Source: Morganella morganii (GTDB lineage: Bacteria; Pseudomonadota; Gammaproteobacteria; Enterobacterales; Enterobacteriaceae). Taken from it: 64,000 nt of DNA. The stretch spans positions 1,426,001-1,490,000 of the forward strand of contig NZ_CP069157.1 of NCBI RefSeq assembly GCF_019243775.1, in the 5' to 3' direction. The notes beneath the pieces were generated by a model that did not search any database, had not been told where the DNA came from, and saw only the letters and a list, made by a program, of their open reading frames with translations. Positions 27,933-38,772 of this stretch are shown in pieces (position 1 is the stretch's first letter; each line of letters starts with the position of its first letter). The translations under genes were made by a program, and so were the position numbers.

Positions 27933-27986
27933 TTTCTGTTAGAATGCGCCCGTCACTGATGCCGGGGCATCAATTTGGATAGTGAT

Positions 27987-28493
27987 ATGGTTTGGATTGA
28001 TTACGCAATTATTGCAATTATTGCTTTCTCGGCATTAGTCAGCCTGGTTCGTGGTTTCGTTCGCGAAGCCTTATCGTTAGTGACCTGGGTCTGTGCGTTT
28101 TATGTGGCCAGCGAGTTTTTCCCGCTGCTGGCGGACTATTTTACGCGCTTTGATGACCCGCTGGTCCGCAACGGAATCGCCATTGCGATTTTATTTGTTG
28201 CGACACTGATTGTCGGCTCGGTGATTAACCATGTTATCGGTTCACTGGTTCAGCGGACAGGCTTATCAGGCACAGATCGTGTTCTCGGGGTTTGTTTTGG
28301 TGCTCTGCGCGGGGTGCTGATCGTGGCGGCAATTTTGTTCTTCCTCGACAGCTTCACGCAGATGAGTCAGAGCAGCGACTGGCAGCAGTCACAACTCATC
28401 CCCCAATTCAGTCATGTTATCAGGTGGTTCTTTGACTACCTCCAGAATGCGTCAAGTTTCCTGCCGGAGAATTTTCCTTCTCCGCCCGGCTGA
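27987..28493 (+). CDS. cvpA: CvpA family membrane protein
   Basis: A 168-aa inner-membrane protein with four hydrophobic segments, matching E. coli CvpA (162 aa) almost throughout: MVWIDYAIIAIIAFSALVSL at the start and TGLSGTDRVLGVCFGALRGV in the middle. In E. coli it is needed for colicin V production and affects bile-salt resistance and biofilm; its mechanism is unknown. The ATG at 27987 is chosen over a TTG at 27975 by comparison with E. coli. It is the first gene of the PurR-controlled operon and lies 15 bp before purF. Confidence 0.93.
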   Translation: MVWIDYAIIAIIAFSALVSLVRGFVREALSLVTWVCAFYVASEFFPLLADYFTRFDDPLVRNGIAIAILFVATLIVGSVINHVIGSLVQRTGLSGTDRVLGVCFGALRGVLIVAAILFFLDSFTQMSQSSDWQQSQLIPQFSHVIRWFFDYLQNASSFLPENFPSPPG

Positions 28494-28508
28494 TGAGGAA
28501 AAAACTAC

Positions 28509-30026
28509 ATGTGTGGTATTGTTGGTATCGTTGGTTTTACGCAAGTCAATCAATCAATTTATGATGCGCTCACGGTGTTACAGCACCGGGGCCAGGATGC
28601 AGCCGGTATCGCAACCATTGACAGTAACAATGGTTTCCGGCTCCGTAAAGCCAACGGACTGGTGAAAGATGTTTTCGAAACCCGCCATATGCTGCGTTTG
28701 CAAGGCACACTCGGGATTGGCCATGTCCGCTACCCGACCGCAGGCAGCTCCAGTGCATCGGAAGCACAGCCGTTTTATGTCAATTCACCGTTCGGTATCA
28801 CTCTGGCGCATAACGGCAATCTGACCAATGCGCACACGCTGAAACATCAGCTGTTTGAAACAGCCCGCCGTCATGTCAATACCACCTCCGATTCTGAAAT
28901 TCTGCTCAACGTGCTGGCGTATGAGCTGGATCGCTTTGATGCTCACCCGCTGGAGCCGGATAATATTTTTGCCGCTGTCAGCGCGATGCACACCAAAATC
29001 CGCGGCGCGTATGCCTGTGTGGCACTGATTATCGGCCACGGTCTGCTGGCGTTCCGTGACCCGAACGGTATCCGTCCGCTGGTACTCGGCAAGCGTACTC
29101 TGGTTGATGGCCGTGAAGAGTACATGGTCGCGTCTGAAAGTGTCGCACTGGATACCCTCGGTTTTGAATATCTGCGGGATGTGGCACCTGGTGAAGCGGT
29201 GTATATCACGGAAACCGGACAGCTCTACACCCGCCAGTGTGCGGCAAATCCGTCACTGACACCGTGCCTGTTCGAGTTTGTTTATTTCGCCCGTCCGGAT
29301 TCCGTTATCGATAAAGTCTCTGTCTATAACGCCCGTCTGCGCATGGGTCAGAAACTCGGTGCGAAAATTGCCCGCGAGTGGGAAGACCTGGATATCGATG
29401 TGGTGATCCCGATTCCGGAAACCTCAATGGACAGTGCGCTGGAAATCGCTCATATGCTGAACAAACCATACCGCCAGGGGTTTGTGAAAAACCGCTATGT
29501 GGGACGCACTTTTATCATGCCGGGTCAGCAGGAGCGGAAAAAATCTGTCCGCCGCAAACTCAATGCCAACCGTACCGAGTTCAAAGGGAAAAACGTGCTG
29601 CTGGTGGATGATTCCATTGTGCGCGGCACCACGTCAGAGCAGATTGTGGAACTGGCACGGGAAGCCGGGGCGAAGAAAGTCTATTTTGCTTCTGCGGCAC
29701 CGGAAGTGCGTTTCCCTAATGTCTATGGCATCGATATGCCTAATGCCAACGAGTTAATCGCTCATGGCCGTGAAGCGGATGAAATCTGCCGCCTGATTGG
29801 GGCGGATGCCCTGATTTTCCAGGATCTGAGTGACCTTATCGATGCGGTGCGTGAAGAGAATCCGGATATCCGGGGTCTTGAGGCATCGGTGTTTGATGGT
29901 ATCTATGTCACCAAAGATATCGACCAGGATTATCTCGACTATGTGGAAAACTTACGTAAGGATGATGAATTAAAGTTGCGGGATCATAACGAAATTGAGA
30001 ACCTTGAGATATATAATGAGGGTTAA
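28509..30026 (+). CDS. purF: amidophosphoribosyltransferase PurF
   Basis: PurF makes phosphoribosylamine from PRPP and glutamine, the first committed step of purine synthesis. After removal of the first Met, Cys-2 is the glutaminase nucleophile ([10 protein letters not shown]). The Ntn-hydrolase domain occupies about the first 235 residues (HNGNLTNA, Asn and Gly oxyanion hole). The PRT domain has the PRPP loop [17 protein letters not shown]. Length 505 aa equals E. coli PurF. It is fed by the PurR-controlled promoter before cvpA. Confidence 0.97.
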   Translation: MCGIVGIVGFTQVNQSIYDALTVLQHRGQDAAGIATIDSNNGFRLRKANGLVKDVFETRHMLRLQGTLGIGHVRYPTAGSSSASEAQPFYVNSPFGITLAHNGNLTNAHTLKHQLFETARRHVNTTSDSEILLNVLAYELDRFDAHPLEPDNIFAAVSAMHTKIRGAYACVALIIGHGLLAFRDPNGIRPLVLGKRTLVDGREEYMVASESVALDTLGFEYLRDVAPGEAVYITETGQLYTRQCAANPSLTPCLFEFVYFARPDSVIDKVSVYNARLRMGQKLGAKIAREWEDLDIDVVIPIPETSMDSALEIAHMLNKPYRQGFVKNRYVGRTFIMPGQQERKKSVRRKLNANRTEFKGKNVLLVDDSIVRGTTSEQIVELAREAGAKKVYFASAAPEVRFPNVYGIDMPNANELIAHGREADEICRLIGADALIFQDLSDLIDAVREENPDIRGLEASVFDGIYVTKDIDQDYLDYVENLRKDDELKLRDHNEIENLEIYNEG

Positions 30027-30049
30027 TCTCTTTTTTGTCAGGTGATGTT

Positions 30050-30643
30050 ATGAAAAAACTGATTGTGGGGCTGACCGGCGCAAGTGGTGCTGTCTATGGT
30101 GTGCGGCTGCTGGAGGTCCTGCAAACGGTGCCGGAAGTGGAAACCCATCTGATTGTCAGTCAGGCGGCCCGTCAGACACTGGCGCTGGAAACGGCGTACA
30201 GTCTGCGGGATGTGCAGGCACTGGCGGATGTGGTACATGATGAGCGTGATATCGCCGCCTGTATATCTTCCGGCTCTGTCAGAACACTGGGGATGGTTAT
30301 CCTGCCCTGTTCGGTGAAAACCCTGTCAGGGATTGTTCACAGTTACACGGACACCCTGGTGACCCGTGCGGCGGATGTGGTGCTCAAGGAAGGGCGCAAA
30401 CTGGTGCTGGGCGTTCGTGAAACGCCGCTGCATCTGGGACATCTGCGGCTGATGACACAGGCGGCAGAAATCGGTGCGGTGATTATGCCACCGATGCCTG
30501 CGTTTTATCATCAGCCGGAAACGGTGCAGGATATTATTGACCAGACGGTCAACCGTGTACTTGATCAGTTTGATATTGAATTACCGGAAGATTTATTTAC
30601 CCGCTGGAGCGGGGCAAAAAATCCCCGTACCGTACAGCAGTAA
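30050..30643 (+). CDS. ubiX: flavin prenyltransferase UbiX
   Basis: UbiX joins dimethylallyl phosphate to reduced FMN to make prenylated FMN, the cofactor of the decarboxylase UbiD in ubiquinone synthesis. The 197-aa protein starts MKKLIVGLTGASGAVYGVRL, the flavin-binding GxSGA-type loop, and contains ISSGSVRTLGMVILPCS and RETPLHLGHLRLM, both family motifs. The ATG at 30050 follows AGGTGA; an in-frame codon at 30035 is not supported. Probably transcribed with purF, 23 bp upstream. Confidence 0.94.
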   Translation: MKKLIVGLTGASGAVYGVRLLEVLQTVPEVETHLIVSQAARQTLALETAYSLRDVQALADVVHDERDIAACISSGSVRTLGMVILPCSVKTLSGIVHSYTDTLVTRAADVVLKEGRKLVLGVRETPLHLGHLRLMTQAAEIGAVIMPPMPAFYHQPETVQDIIDQTVNRVLDQFDIELPEDLFTRWSGAKNPRTVQQ

Positions 30644-30652
30644 TCTGAATCA

Positions 30653-30676
30653 CCCGGCCGTTTGTTTCCGGCCGGG
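30653..30676. terminator. GC-rich hairpin between convergent ubiX and yfcH
   Basis: CCCGGCCG pairs with CGGCCGGG around TTTGTTTC. There is no good T-run on either side, so it is a weak or factor-assisted terminator for the two converging genes. Confidence 0.5.
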
Positions 30677-30683
30677 CTCTGCA

Positions 30684-31595
30684 TTAATAGTCCGCCGGAC
30701 TGTCCAGTAAATCCCGCAGTGCTTCTTCCAGATTAATAAACTGACAGCCGAACCCGGCTTCTTCCAGCCGTTTCGGCAGGGCATTCTGACCGCCGAGTAC
30801 CAGTACCGCCGCTTCTCCCATCAGCGCCTTCACCACAAATGCCGGAACACGCAGCAGATGCGGGCGGTGCAGGATCTGCGCCAGTACCGCTGCAAACTGC
30901 TCATTATGGGACGGATAAGGCGCGGTCATATTGAACGGGCCGTTCTGTGCGGGATCGTCGAGCAGAAACAGAATGGCGCTGACCATGTCACTGATATGGA
31001 TCCACGGCATATACTGACGGCCATTACCAATAGGGCCGCCAAGACCGGCGCGGTAGACCGGCAGCAGTTTCGCCAGCGCGCCGCCTTCCGGGGAGAGTAC
31101 AATCCCGGTGCGCAGCAGACAGACCCGGGTTTTCTCACTCTGTGCTTTCATCGCCAGGGATTCCCAGCGGTCACACAGAGTGTGGGTGAATTCCTGATTC
31201 GGTTCGTCATCCTCCGTCACGACGGATTGTCCCTGATCACCGTACCAGCCCACGGCAGAGCCGGAGAGAAACACCGCCGGCGGCGTTTCACTGGCATTAA
31301 TAAGCTCACTGAGTCGTTCGGTTATCTGCCAGCGGCTCTCACACAACAGCTTTTTCTGCTCTTCACTCCAGCGTTTATCCGCGATAGGCTCACCGGCGAG
31401 GTTAATCACCGCATCGATGTCATTCAGATGTGTTATATCATTGAGTGAATTAAGGTTTTCTGCGGCTGAGCAAAAACGGGAATAGACTTTCTGCGGTGAG
31501 CGGCTCAGAACCACCACCTGATATTTCCGGGCAATCAGTGCCTGCACCAGCGGAGTGCCGACAAGTCCGGTGCCGCCTGTGATCAGAATACGCAT
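30684..31595 (-). CDS. yfcH: TIGR01777 family NAD(P)-binding epimerase-like protein YfcH
   Basis: A 303-aa extended short-chain dehydrogenase. The start [17 protein letters not shown] holds the nucleotide-binding GxxGxx[12 protein letters not shown] contains the conserved Tyr region, and PMPWIH-like text ([13 protein letters not shown]) is a family hallmark. E. coli YfcH (297 aa) is the obvious counterpart; its role is unknown (nucleoside-diphosphate sugar epimerase-like). The ATG at 31595 follows AAGGAG with about 6 bases; longer readings to 31664 lack support. Confidence 0.9.
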   Translation of the reverse strand: MRILITGGTGLVGTPLVQALIARKYQVVVLSRSPQKVYSRFCSAAENLNSLNDITHLNDIDAVINLAGEPIADKRWSEEQKKLLCESRWQITERLSELINASETPPAVFLSGSAVGWYGDQGQSVVTEDDEPNQEFTHTLCDRWESLAMKAQSEKTRVCLLRTGIVLSPEGGALAKLLPVYRAGLGGPIGNGRQYMPWIHISDMVSAILFLLDDPAQNGPFNMTAPYPSHNEQFAAVLAQILHRPHLLRVPAFVVKALMGEAAVLVLGGQNALPKRLEEAGFGCQFINLEEALRDLLDSPADY

Positions 31596-31853
31596 AGATG
31601 CTCCTTCTGCCGGTAGGTTTCTCTGACTATAGCAGTTTTTGCCGCCGGGGGATGTGATCGGCAAGAAAGAAAAACAATCATAGAACCGCTATCAATTCTT
31701 GATATACTGATTCAATGACCATAATGGCACACTATCATTATTAGTTTGGTATATAAAAGCGGTATAAAGCAGCGGCCCGCGGATTAACAGCGTGTGTCAC
31801 TGAAAAAACAGAAACAGCATCCGTAATGCTGATAAAAAAGAAAAGGTTAGAGG

Positions 31854-32429
31854 ATGGAACAAGATAGCGCTATCGAGTGGGTGGACGTGGTCGATGAGAA
31901 TAATGATGTCATCGGCCAGGCGACCCGCGAGCAGATGCGGGCGGAAAACCTGCGTCACCGGGCAACCTACATCGTTGTGCATGACGGCATGGGAAAAATT
32001 CTTGTCCAGCGCCGGACTGAGCACAAAGACTACTGCCCGGGTCTGCTGGATGCCACTGCCGGCGGCGTGGTGCAGCAGGGTGAGCTGATGCTCGATTCTG
32101 CCCGGCGCGAAGCAGAGGAAGAACTCGGGATCGCCGGTGTGCCGTTTGCCGAACACGGTCTGTTTTATTATGAAGAGCCGGTCTGCCGTGTCTGGGGCGG
32201 GTTATTCAGCTGTGTGACTCACGGGCCGTTCGCGCTTCAGGAAAGTGAGGTATCGGAAGTCACCTGGCTGACCCCGGCAGAAATCACTGCCCGCTGTGAC
32301 GAATTTACGGCCGATTCACTGAAAGCACTCTCACTCTGGCTGACCCGGAATAATCAGAATTATACCCCGGCAGAGCGGCAGAAGCCGGTTGCAACGCCTG
32401 AAGCTGAAATGAGCAGCGACAGCGAATAA
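31854..32429 (+). CDS. yfcD: Nudix hydrolase YfcD
   Basis: A 191-aa Nudix enzyme with the metal-binding Nudix box [20 protein letters not shown] followed by ELGI (about residues 67-89). The N-terminus [20 protein letters not shown] and the segment [14 protein letters not shown] match E. coli YfcD (180 aa). The substrate is not established; the fold is close to isopentenyl-diphosphate isomerase-like Nudix proteins. The last 20 residues are an acidic, variable tail. Monocistronic, with a terminator after it. Confidence 0.92.
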   Translation: MEQDSAIEWVDVVDENNDVIGQATREQMRAENLRHRATYIVVHDGMGKILVQRRTEHKDYCPGLLDATAGGVVQQGELMLDSARREAEEELGIAGVPFAEHGLFYYEEPVCRVWGGLFSCVTHGPFALQESEVSEVTWLTPAEITARCDEFTADSLKALSLWLTRNNQNYTPAERQKPVATPEAEMSSDSE

Positions 32430-32779
32430 AAAAGAATAAAAACCGGAGAAGCCTGCAATATGCAGGCTTTTTTATATTTAAAATACGGTGAAATAAAACG
32501 CAGGCAGTAAATATATCGGCAAAATAGAATATTATCAGAGACAGTTCAGTATAATTTGTATTATTCCGGTTTCTGGCTTTAATCATTTTCCTGTAGAATG
32601 CCGTTCTGAATACAGATAATAATATCAAACCATAAAAACTTCCGTTAACGGCATGAATTACAATGGTTTTATGTAATAAACCTTATGCTTTATTAAAAAA
32701 TATTAAATAACAAAGCCCGGTTAATAAGAATTATCCGGAAATAGACGGAAGATGATAAAATACAACCTGAACGAGAATA
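32430..32779. other. AT-rich intergenic region before the M48 protease gene
   Basis: This 350-bp gap holds the yfcD terminator at its left end. The rest is AT-rich with no ORF, RNA gene or named operator that I can support; it must contain the promoter of the metalloprotease gene. Confidence 0.6.
32449..32474 (+). terminator. rho-independent terminator after yfcD
   Basis: AAGCCTGCA pairs with TGCAGGCTT around ATA, followed by a T-run. Confidence 0.9.
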
Positions 32780-34861
32780 ATGATGAGAAATAAATTAGCA
32801 GGATGGCTGTTGTTATTACCGCTGCTGCTCACCGCATGGGGTGCATTTCAGTATTGGCGCATCAGTGATGAATATCAGGCTTACCAGTATATTATGTCAG
32901 AAAAAGCGGAGCTTCAGCGTCTGATTGCGGAAGATCCGAATACACAGATTACCTACGATGACGGGGAAACTGTGTCTGCCGGTCAGCAACTGGGGATGAT
33001 TAACCGTGATCTGAATAAATACAGCAGCGAAATTGCCATGATTCTGGCTAGGGCGGGTGTCAGTCTGGGAACTGTCGCCACCGGGATTTTATCACTGCTG
33101 TTTGGCGCAGGGGCGATTTATCTCTGCATCAGCAGCGGCCGGGCTGCCCGGCGCTCCCGCGATACGCTGCTGAACGTCTTTGCCCGCTGCCGCAAAATGC
33201 TGCCGTTTATCCTGACCGGGCAGATGACGCTGGTCGGCCTGAGCATCATTTGTGTGATGGCGTATGAAGCGCTGTGGTTCGCCGGTAATTTCGTGCTGAG
33301 CGGCGGCGGTGCGAAAATCATGATCTTTATTCTGATCAGTATCCTGCTGATTATCTGGTACATCATCAAAGGGCTGTTTAAGCTGCGCAAGAGTTTTGCC
33401 ATGTTCCGCAGCGAACCGTCGGATGTGACAGGGCATGCCGTCAGCCGGGAGGAAGCACCGGGGCTGTGGCAGTGGGTGGATGAGATTGCCGCGAAAGTCG
33501 GCACGCCGTCGCCGGATCATATTGTTGTTGGTATGACAGAGTGTTTTTATGTGACATCCCACAGTATCAGCCTGAATGAAAATCAGCTGATTGAAGGGAA
33601 AACGCTGTACTTTCCGCTGCTCTATTCCGCACTGCTCAACCGTGAGGAAGCCAGTGCGGTTATCGGGCACGAACTGGGGCATTTCACCGGCGAAGATACC
33701 ACGTATAGTCTGAACTTTGCGCCAATCTATGCCGGAATGAGCCACAGTATTTCGCTGGTGGCCAACGAGGTGCAGGATTACTACAGTAAAGTGATTATGA
33801 GCCCGTCGGTGTATCTCGGGATCTTTTTCCTCGAGCAGTTTGATTTTGCCGTCAGTCACTGGAGCCGTATCCGTGAGCTGGAAGCGGATAAAGCGGGGGC
33901 ATCGGTCAGCTCACCGGCGGCTGTGGCGTCATCACTGCTGCGTATCTCTGCGGTCAGTGAGGTGATTTCGGAAACTCTGGGTGAGTTGTATGAAGGTACC
34001 CTGAAAACAGATGATTTACTGCCTGTGGTGATGGCGCGTCTGCGTGAGCGCGGTGTGCCGGAAGCCGGACAGTTCCTGAATGAGGCAACCAGTCACCCGA
34101 GCGACACACATCCGCAGACCCGTACCCGTATCGAAGCACTGTCTCAGGATCTCAGTGATGAGCTGCTGGCCGACGCTTCCCGTGAAGTGCAGTCGGATGA
34201 TTACGCCAATATCGCGGACCTGTTCACGGATGCCAAAGCGATTTCCATGATGCTGACGGCGTCACTCTCCGGCATGGTCGCGGAGTACACCACACAGCGG
34301 ACAGAAGCACTGGAAACGATGCTGCATGAATCTGACGCGGCAGATGAGGTGATCATCACCGAGCGGCGGAAAATGTTCCGGATGATGTTTATCTTTGGTC
34401 TGGTGGTTGCGGCCGGGATGGGTATTGCCACGGTGAAACTCGGCGCGGAAGATCTGGTAGCTTCCGGTGCGGTTCACGGCTTCTGGCTGTTACTGCTGTT
34501 CTGGGGTGTGGCCTTTATGTACCGCGACAGAGGCAAAGCACCACTGTTTGCGTTCCGCCACGGGCAACTGGTCAGTGAAAAGCTGACACAGCCGTATCCG
34601 CTGCACTACATCGTTGATTATGACATCGCGGAAACTTCCGGTGTGGCGACACTCACACTTCATGTGGCTGATGGTGCACCGGCACCGGGTATGGCAGCAA
34701 AAAGCCGTTTCTTTAAATACGATGCCAAAAAGCAGAAGCTGATGATTATGATGGCCGGTGTCCGGATCTGGCAGGGAAAATCATTATCTCTGCAGGATTT
34801 ATCAGAACTGGTACATGGTCAGTTGCAGACGGCACATGTGAAGCACGAGCTGCGGCAGTAA
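32780..34861 (+). CDS. membrane-bound M48 family metalloprotease
   Basis: A 693-aa integral membrane zinc protease. The zinc motif HELGH is at residues 297-301 (SAVIGHELGHFTGED) and the third ligand is in RELEADKAG near residue 366, the M48 pattern. Hydrophobic segments lie at about residues 8-22, 95-117, 143-165 and 179-200 before the catalytic domain, and two more at about 530-575 after it; a C-terminal domain of about 110 residues follows. This is much larger than HtpX (about 290 aa) or BepA, so it is not those genes. Specific substrate unknown; membrane-protein quality control is a guess. Single-gene unit with its own terminator. Confidence 0.85.
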   Translation: MMRNKLAGWLLLLPLLLTAWGAFQYWRISDEYQAYQYIMSEKAELQRLIAEDPNTQITYDDGETVSAGQQLGMINRDLNKYSSEIAMILARAGVSLGTVATGILSLLFGAGAIYLCISSGRAARRSRDTLLNVFARCRKMLPFILTGQMTLVGLSIICVMAYEALWFAGNFVLSGGGAKIMIFILISILLIIWYIIKGLFKLRKSFAMFRSEPSDVTGHAVSREEAPGLWQWVDEIAAKVGTPSPDHIVVGMTECFYVTSHSISLNENQLIEGKTLYFPLLYSALLNREEASAVIGHELGHFTGEDTTYSLNFAPIYAGMSHSISLVANEVQDYYSKVIMSPSVYLGIFFLEQFDFAVSHWSRIRELEADKAGASVSSPAAVASSLLRISAVSEVISETLGELYEGTLKTDDLLPVVMARLRERGVPEAGQFLNEATSHPSDTHPQTRTRIEALSQDLSDELLADASREVQSDDYANIADLFTDAKAISMMLTASLSGMVAEYTTQRTEALETMLHESDAADEVIITERRKMFRMMFIFGLVVAAGMGIATVKLGAEDLVASGAVHGFWLLLLFWGVAFMYRDRGKAPLFAFRHGQLVSEKLTQPYPLHYIVDYDIAETSGVATLTLHVADGAPAPGMAAKSRFFKYDAKKQKLMIMMAGVRIWQGKSLSLQDLSELVHGQLQTAHVKHELRQ

Positions 34862-34882
34862 TTTTTCTGCTGAAATACAGGG

Positions 34883-34906
34883 AACCGCCGCAAGGCGGTT
34901 TTTTTT
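34883..34906 (+). terminator. rho-independent terminator after the M48 protease gene
   Basis: AACCGCC pairs with GGCGGTT around GCAA, followed by a run of T. Confidence 0.9.
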
Positions 34907-34916
34907 GACAGGATAC

Positions 34917-34953
34917 ATAAAAAAAATCCCGGCGGGAAACCCGGCCGGGATTA
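34917..34953 (-). terminator. rho-independent terminator of pta
   Basis: AATCCCGG pairs with CCGGGATT around a 12-base loop; the A-run at its left side is the T-run on the minus strand. It serves the leftward pta transcript and lies back to back with the protease terminator. Confidence 0.85.
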
Positions 34954-34967
34954 TGGTCTGTAACTTT

Positions 34968-37130
34968 TCAGTCAGCAGAACTTATTTTTTTCTTCGCTTC
35001 GTCCTGCGCTGCCTGAATAGCAGTCAGTGCGATGGTGTATGCGATATCGTCAACTAACGCACCACGGGACAGGTCGTTAACCGGTTTGCGCATACCCTGC
35101 AGCATTGGTCCGATAGAGACCAGGTCTGCTGAACGCTGAACCGCTTTGTAAGTGGTGTTACCGGTGTTCAGGTCAGGGAAGATGAAGACGTTTGCTTTAC
35201 CCGCAACCGGAGAGTTTGGTGCTTTGGTTTTCGCAACGTCAGCCATCACGGCGGCGTCGTACTGTAACGGACCGTCGATGCACAGGTCAGGACGTTTTTC
35301 CTGAGCAATGCGGGTCGCTTCGCGGACTTTCTCAACATCGTCACCCTGGCCGGAGGTCCCGGTAGAGTAAGAGATCATCGCAACACGCGGGTCGATACCG
35401 AATGCTTTCACAGAGTCAGCAGACTGAATTGCGATTTCTGCCAGCTGTTCAGGGTTCGGATCCGGGTTGATTGCACAGTCACCGTAGACCAGCACTTCTT
35501 CAGGCATCAGCATGAAGAACACGGAAGATACCAGTGAGCTGCCCGGTGCAGTTTTGATTAACTGTAACGGCGGACGAATGGTGTTCGCAGTGGTGTGAAC
35601 CGCACCGGAAACCAGACCGTCAACTTTATCCTGCTCCAGCATCATTGTACCCAGTACAACGTTGTCCTGTAACTGCTCGCGGGCAACGACTTCGGTCATG
35701 CCTTTGTTTTTACGCAGTTCAACCAGACGCGGAACATACAGCTCGCGGATGTCAGCCGGGTTAACCAGCTCGATACCGGTGCCCAGAGTCACGCCCTGTG
35801 CAGCTGCCACGCGGCGGATTTCTTCCGGATCGCCTAACAGTACGCAGGTCGCCAGACCACGTTCAGCACAGATAGCGGCGGCTTTGATAGTACGCGGCTC
35901 ATCACCTTCAGGCAGGACAACGCGTTTTTTCGCTTTGCGTGCCAGTTCGGTTAACAGGTAACGGAATGCCGGTGGTGACAGACGGTTCGGACGCTCTGAA
36001 TCCGCAACCAGGGAATCGATCCATTTGGTATCGATGTGGCTTGCCACGTAGTTCTGAACCAGTTCAATGCGCTCACGGTCATCAGCAGGGACTTCCAGGC
36101 TGAAGCTTTGCAGGTTCAGCGAGGTCTGCCAGGTGTTGGTGTTCACAGTGAAGATTGGCAGGCCGGTTTCGAACGCACGTTCGCACAGTTTGGCAATGCT
36201 GTCGTCGATTTCATAACCGCCGGTCAGCAGGATCGCACCGATTTCCACGCCGTTCATCGCTGCCAGGCAGGCAGAAACCAGCACGTCAGGACGATCAGCA
36301 GAGGTCACCAGCAGAGAACCGGGACGGAAGTGCTCCAGCATATGAGGAATGCTGCGTGCACAGAAAGTCACAGATTTCACACGGCGGGTTTTGATGTCGC
36401 CTTCGTTGATGATTTTCGCGCCCAGGTGGTTCGCCATGTCGATTGCACGGGTGGCAATCAGTTCGAAGTTCCACGGTACACTGCCGACAACCGGCAGAGG
36501 CAGGGATTTCAGATCATCCGCGCTCAGGTGAGCGATAGTGGCTTTGGATGAATCATCAAAAATTTCAGACAGATCAGGACGGGTACGGCCCTGCTCATCA
36601 ACCGGAGCGTTAACTTTGTTAACGATCACACCGGCGATGTTGGTATTCTTGTGACCACCGAATTCATTGCGGATCAGTTCCAGACGCTCTTTGATTTCCG
36701 CTGCGGTGTCATTGCCCGGTGCTGTCACAAACACGATTTCCGCACCCAGAGTCTGGGCGATATCGTAGTTCAGGGATTGAGCATGCGGGTAGTTGCGGGT
36801 CGGTACCAGGCCTTCGATCAGGATCACTTCCGCACCCTGAGTATGCTCGTGGTAACGGGCAACGATTTCTTCCATCAGAATATCTTTCTGATTGGTGGTC
36901 AGCATGGTTTCGACATAATCCATATCCAGCGGCTCTGCCATCTTCAGGGAAGAGTGAGCGCGTAAGATCTGGGTGGTCTGATCTTCAATACCTGCACGGC
37001 GCGGCTGTGCAACCGGTTTGAAGAAACTAAGGCTGACGCCTTTTTGTTCCATTGAGCGGACAACCCCGAGGCTGACGCTGCTTAAGCCGACACTGGTGCC
37101 GGTAGGAATGAGGATAATAGTACGGGACAC
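34968..37130 (-). CDS. pta: phosphate acetyltransferase
   Basis: Pta converts acetyl-CoA and phosphate to acetyl phosphate and CoA, the first step of acetate overflow. The 720-aa protein is the long enterobacterial form: an N-terminal P-loop-like domain ([19 protein letters not shown]), a central DRTGG domain (about residues 220-335) and the C-terminal catalytic PTB domain starting near [12 protein letters not shown] with [18 protein letters not shown]. Transcribed with ackA, 72 bp downstream of it, as in E. coli. Acetyl phosphate made here can also donate phosphate to response regulators. Confidence 0.96.
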   Translation of the reverse strand: MSRTIILIPTGTSVGLSSVSLGVVRSMEQKGVSLSFFKPVAQPRRAGIEDQTTQILRAHSSLKMAEPLDMDYVETMLTTNQKDILMEEIVARYHEHTQGAEVILIEGLVPTRNYPHAQSLNYDIAQTLGAEIVFVTAPGNDTAAEIKERLELIRNEFGGHKNTNIAGVIVNKVNAPVDEQGRTRPDLSEIFDDSSKATIAHLSADDLKSLPLPVVGSVPWNFELIATRAIDMANHLGAKIINEGDIKTRRVKSVTFCARSIPHMLEHFRPGSLLVTSADRPDVLVSACLAAMNGVEIGAILLTGGYEIDDSIAKLCERAFETGLPIFTVNTNTWQTSLNLQSFSLEVPADDRERIELVQNYVASHIDTKWIDSLVADSERPNRLSPPAFRYLLTELARKAKKRVVLPEGDEPRTIKAAAICAERGLATCVLLGDPEEIRRVAAAQGVTLGTGIELVNPADIRELYVPRLVELRKNKGMTEVVAREQLQDNVVLGTMMLEQDKVDGLVSGAVHTTANTIRPPLQLIKTAPGSSLVSSVFFMLMPEEVLVYGDCAINPDPNPEQLAEIAIQSADSVKAFGIDPRVAMISYSTGTSGQGDDVEKVREATRIAQEKRPDLCIDGPLQYDAAVMADVAKTKAPNSPVAGKANVFIFPDLNTGNTTYKAVQRSADLVSIGPMLQGMRKPVNDLSRGALVDDIAYTIALTAIQAAQDEAKKKISSAD

Positions 37131-37171
37131 ATGAACCTCTTATTTTTTTACAATTCGGTGTTCAAAATAAA

Positions 37172-37193
37172 TCCGCCGGCGGGGGCCGGCGGA
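37172..37193 (-). terminator. hairpin between ackA and pta
   Basis: TCCGCCGGC and GCCGGCGGA form a 9-bp stem around a GGGG loop; on the minus strand it is followed by ATTTATTTTG. It is probably a partial terminator or processing site that lets ackA be expressed above pta. Confidence 0.65.
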
Positions 37194-37202
37194 GAGCAAA
37201 GA

Positions 37203-38405
37203 TTATGCAGTCAGACGGGCTGCATCCTGTGCGATGACTAATTCTTCGTTAGTCGGGATCACCAGGGCAATGCTGCTGTCGTCAGTGGTGATTTTGCCTG
37301 CGTTACCGAAGCGGGCAGCCAGGTTGCGTTCGTGATCCAGTTTGAAGCCCAGCAGAGCCAGTTTCTCCAGAGTGTGTTCACGAACCATCGCTGCGTTTTC
37401 ACCGATACCACCGGTGAAGATGATCGCATCCAGACGGCCTTCCATCAGGGTTGCATAACCACCGACGTATTTCGCCAGACGGTGGCAGAATACGTTCATT
37501 GCACGGGTCGCGTCAGCTTGTTTACCGTAGTTTTCTTCAACATAACGGCAGTCGCTGGTGACTTCAGTCAGACCCTGCAGGCCGGATTCTTTGGTCAGCA
37601 TTTTGTTGATTTCTTCAACGCTCATGCCCATTGAATCATGCAGGTGGAAAATGATAGCCGGGTCGATATCACCGGAACGGGTACCCATGACCAGACCTTC
37701 CAGCGGAGTCAGACCCATAGAGGTGTCCACGCACTCGCCGTTAACGATAGCTGCAACAGAACCACCGTTGCCTAAGTGGCAGGTGATTACGTTCAGTTCT
37801 TCAACCGGTTTGTTCAGCATTTTAGCGGCTTCACGGCTGACGAAGTAGTGGCTTGTACCGTGGAAACCATAGCGGCGGATACCGTGGTCTTTGTACAGGC
37901 TGTACGGCAGGGCATACAGGTAAGCTTCTTCAGGCATGGTCTGATGGAAAGCGGTATCGAAAACACCAACGTTTTTATCAGCCAGGTGAGGGAAGGCTTT
38001 CAGTGCTTCTTCCACGCCTAACAGGTTAGCCGGGTTGTGCAGAGGAGCAAAGGCAGAGCACTCTTCCATTGCTTTGATAACTTCGTCAGTGACGATAACA
38101 GAGTGAGCAAATTTCTCACCGCCGTGAACCAGACGGTGGCCGATGCAGCCGATCTGTGCGGACAGCTCAGGTTTGTCGCCCATGATATCTTTCACGATGA
38201 AACGCAGTGCTTCACTGTGAGCAGCGCCCGCGCCTAATTGTGCTTCGTGTTTAGCACCATCCATTTTCCACTTGATACGTGCTTCCGGCAGGTTAAAGCA
38301 TTCTGCCAGACCCGTCAGATATTCATCACCAGTTGTAGGGTCAATGATCGCAAATTTCAGTGAAGAACTACCGCAGTTAAGTACCAGTACCAGCTTACTT
38401 GACAT
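37203..38405 (-). CDS. ackA: acetate kinase
   Basis: AckA makes ATP and acetate from acetyl phosphate. The 400-aa protein (E. coli also 400) starts [20 protein letters not shown], the first acetokinase signature, and contains [12 protein letters not shown] and [11 protein letters not shown], with the catalytic Arg and His of the ASKHA fold. [12 protein letters not shown] near the C-terminus binds adenine nucleotide. First gene of the ackA-pta operon, with a 367-bp upstream region shared with divergent yfbV. Confidence 0.96.
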   Translation of the reverse strand: MSSKLVLVLNCGSSSLKFAIIDPTTGDEYLTGLAECFNLPEARIKWKMDGAKHEAQLGAGAAHSEALRFIVKDIMGDKPELSAQIGCIGHRLVHGGEKFAHSVIVTDEVIKAMEECSAFAPLHNPANLLGVEEALKAFPHLADKNVGVFDTAFHQTMPEEAYLYALPYSLYKDHGIRRYGFHGTSHYFVSREAAKMLNKPVEELNVITCHLGNGGSVAAIVNGECVDTSMGLTPLEGLVMGTRSGDIDPAIIFHLHDSMGMSVEEINKMLTKESGLQGLTEVTSDCRYVEENYGKQADATRAMNVFCHRLAKYVGGYATLMEGRLDAIIFTGGIGENAAMVREHTLEKLALLGFKLDHERNLAARFGNAGKITTDDSSIALVIPTNEELVIAQDAARLTA

Positions 38406-38772
38406 GGAATTACCTATAATCTTGTTGTGGATAAGTCTTATGTATTAAGACAGTGGTTAAAACGTAATCTAACTAAGCGTAGCGCAATATTTCAGCGCCG
38501 TTCATGATTAACATCATGCAATTTTTATATTGAACGATAAATCATCGCTGCAATCTGTTGTCTGAGGCCTGATAGCGTAAAAACACACATTTTGCCCTTG
38601 AAAAAGGCGGCATCAGACAAAATAATTAACTCAGGATTATTTCACCGTGATTAAACGGGCGTAGCATACCCGCAGATGACAGCAATTTCAAAATATACTT
38701 AATCCTACAAAAATATTTTGACTGAATGTAGCCATATTTTAATTATTATGTTTTTTATTGATTGAGGTCATA
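38406..38772. other. divergent ackA/yfbV intergenic region
   Basis: A 367-bp AT-rich gap carrying the promoters of ackA-pta (leftward) and yfbV (rightward). No operator could be named with confidence, and there is no clear ORF. The yfbV ribosome-binding site GAGG is at 38764-38767. Confidence 0.6.

Noticed and set aside
32305..32628. Minus-strand reading frame of 107 codons spanning the yfcD 3' end and the gap after it
   Set aside because: Starts in AT-rich non-coding DNA, crosses a terminator and overlaps yfcD; no ribosome-binding site or homology.
33092..33859. Minus-strand reading frame of 255 codons inside the M48 protease gene
   Set aside because: Antisense shadow of a well-formed membrane protease with HELGH motif; no supporting start signal.
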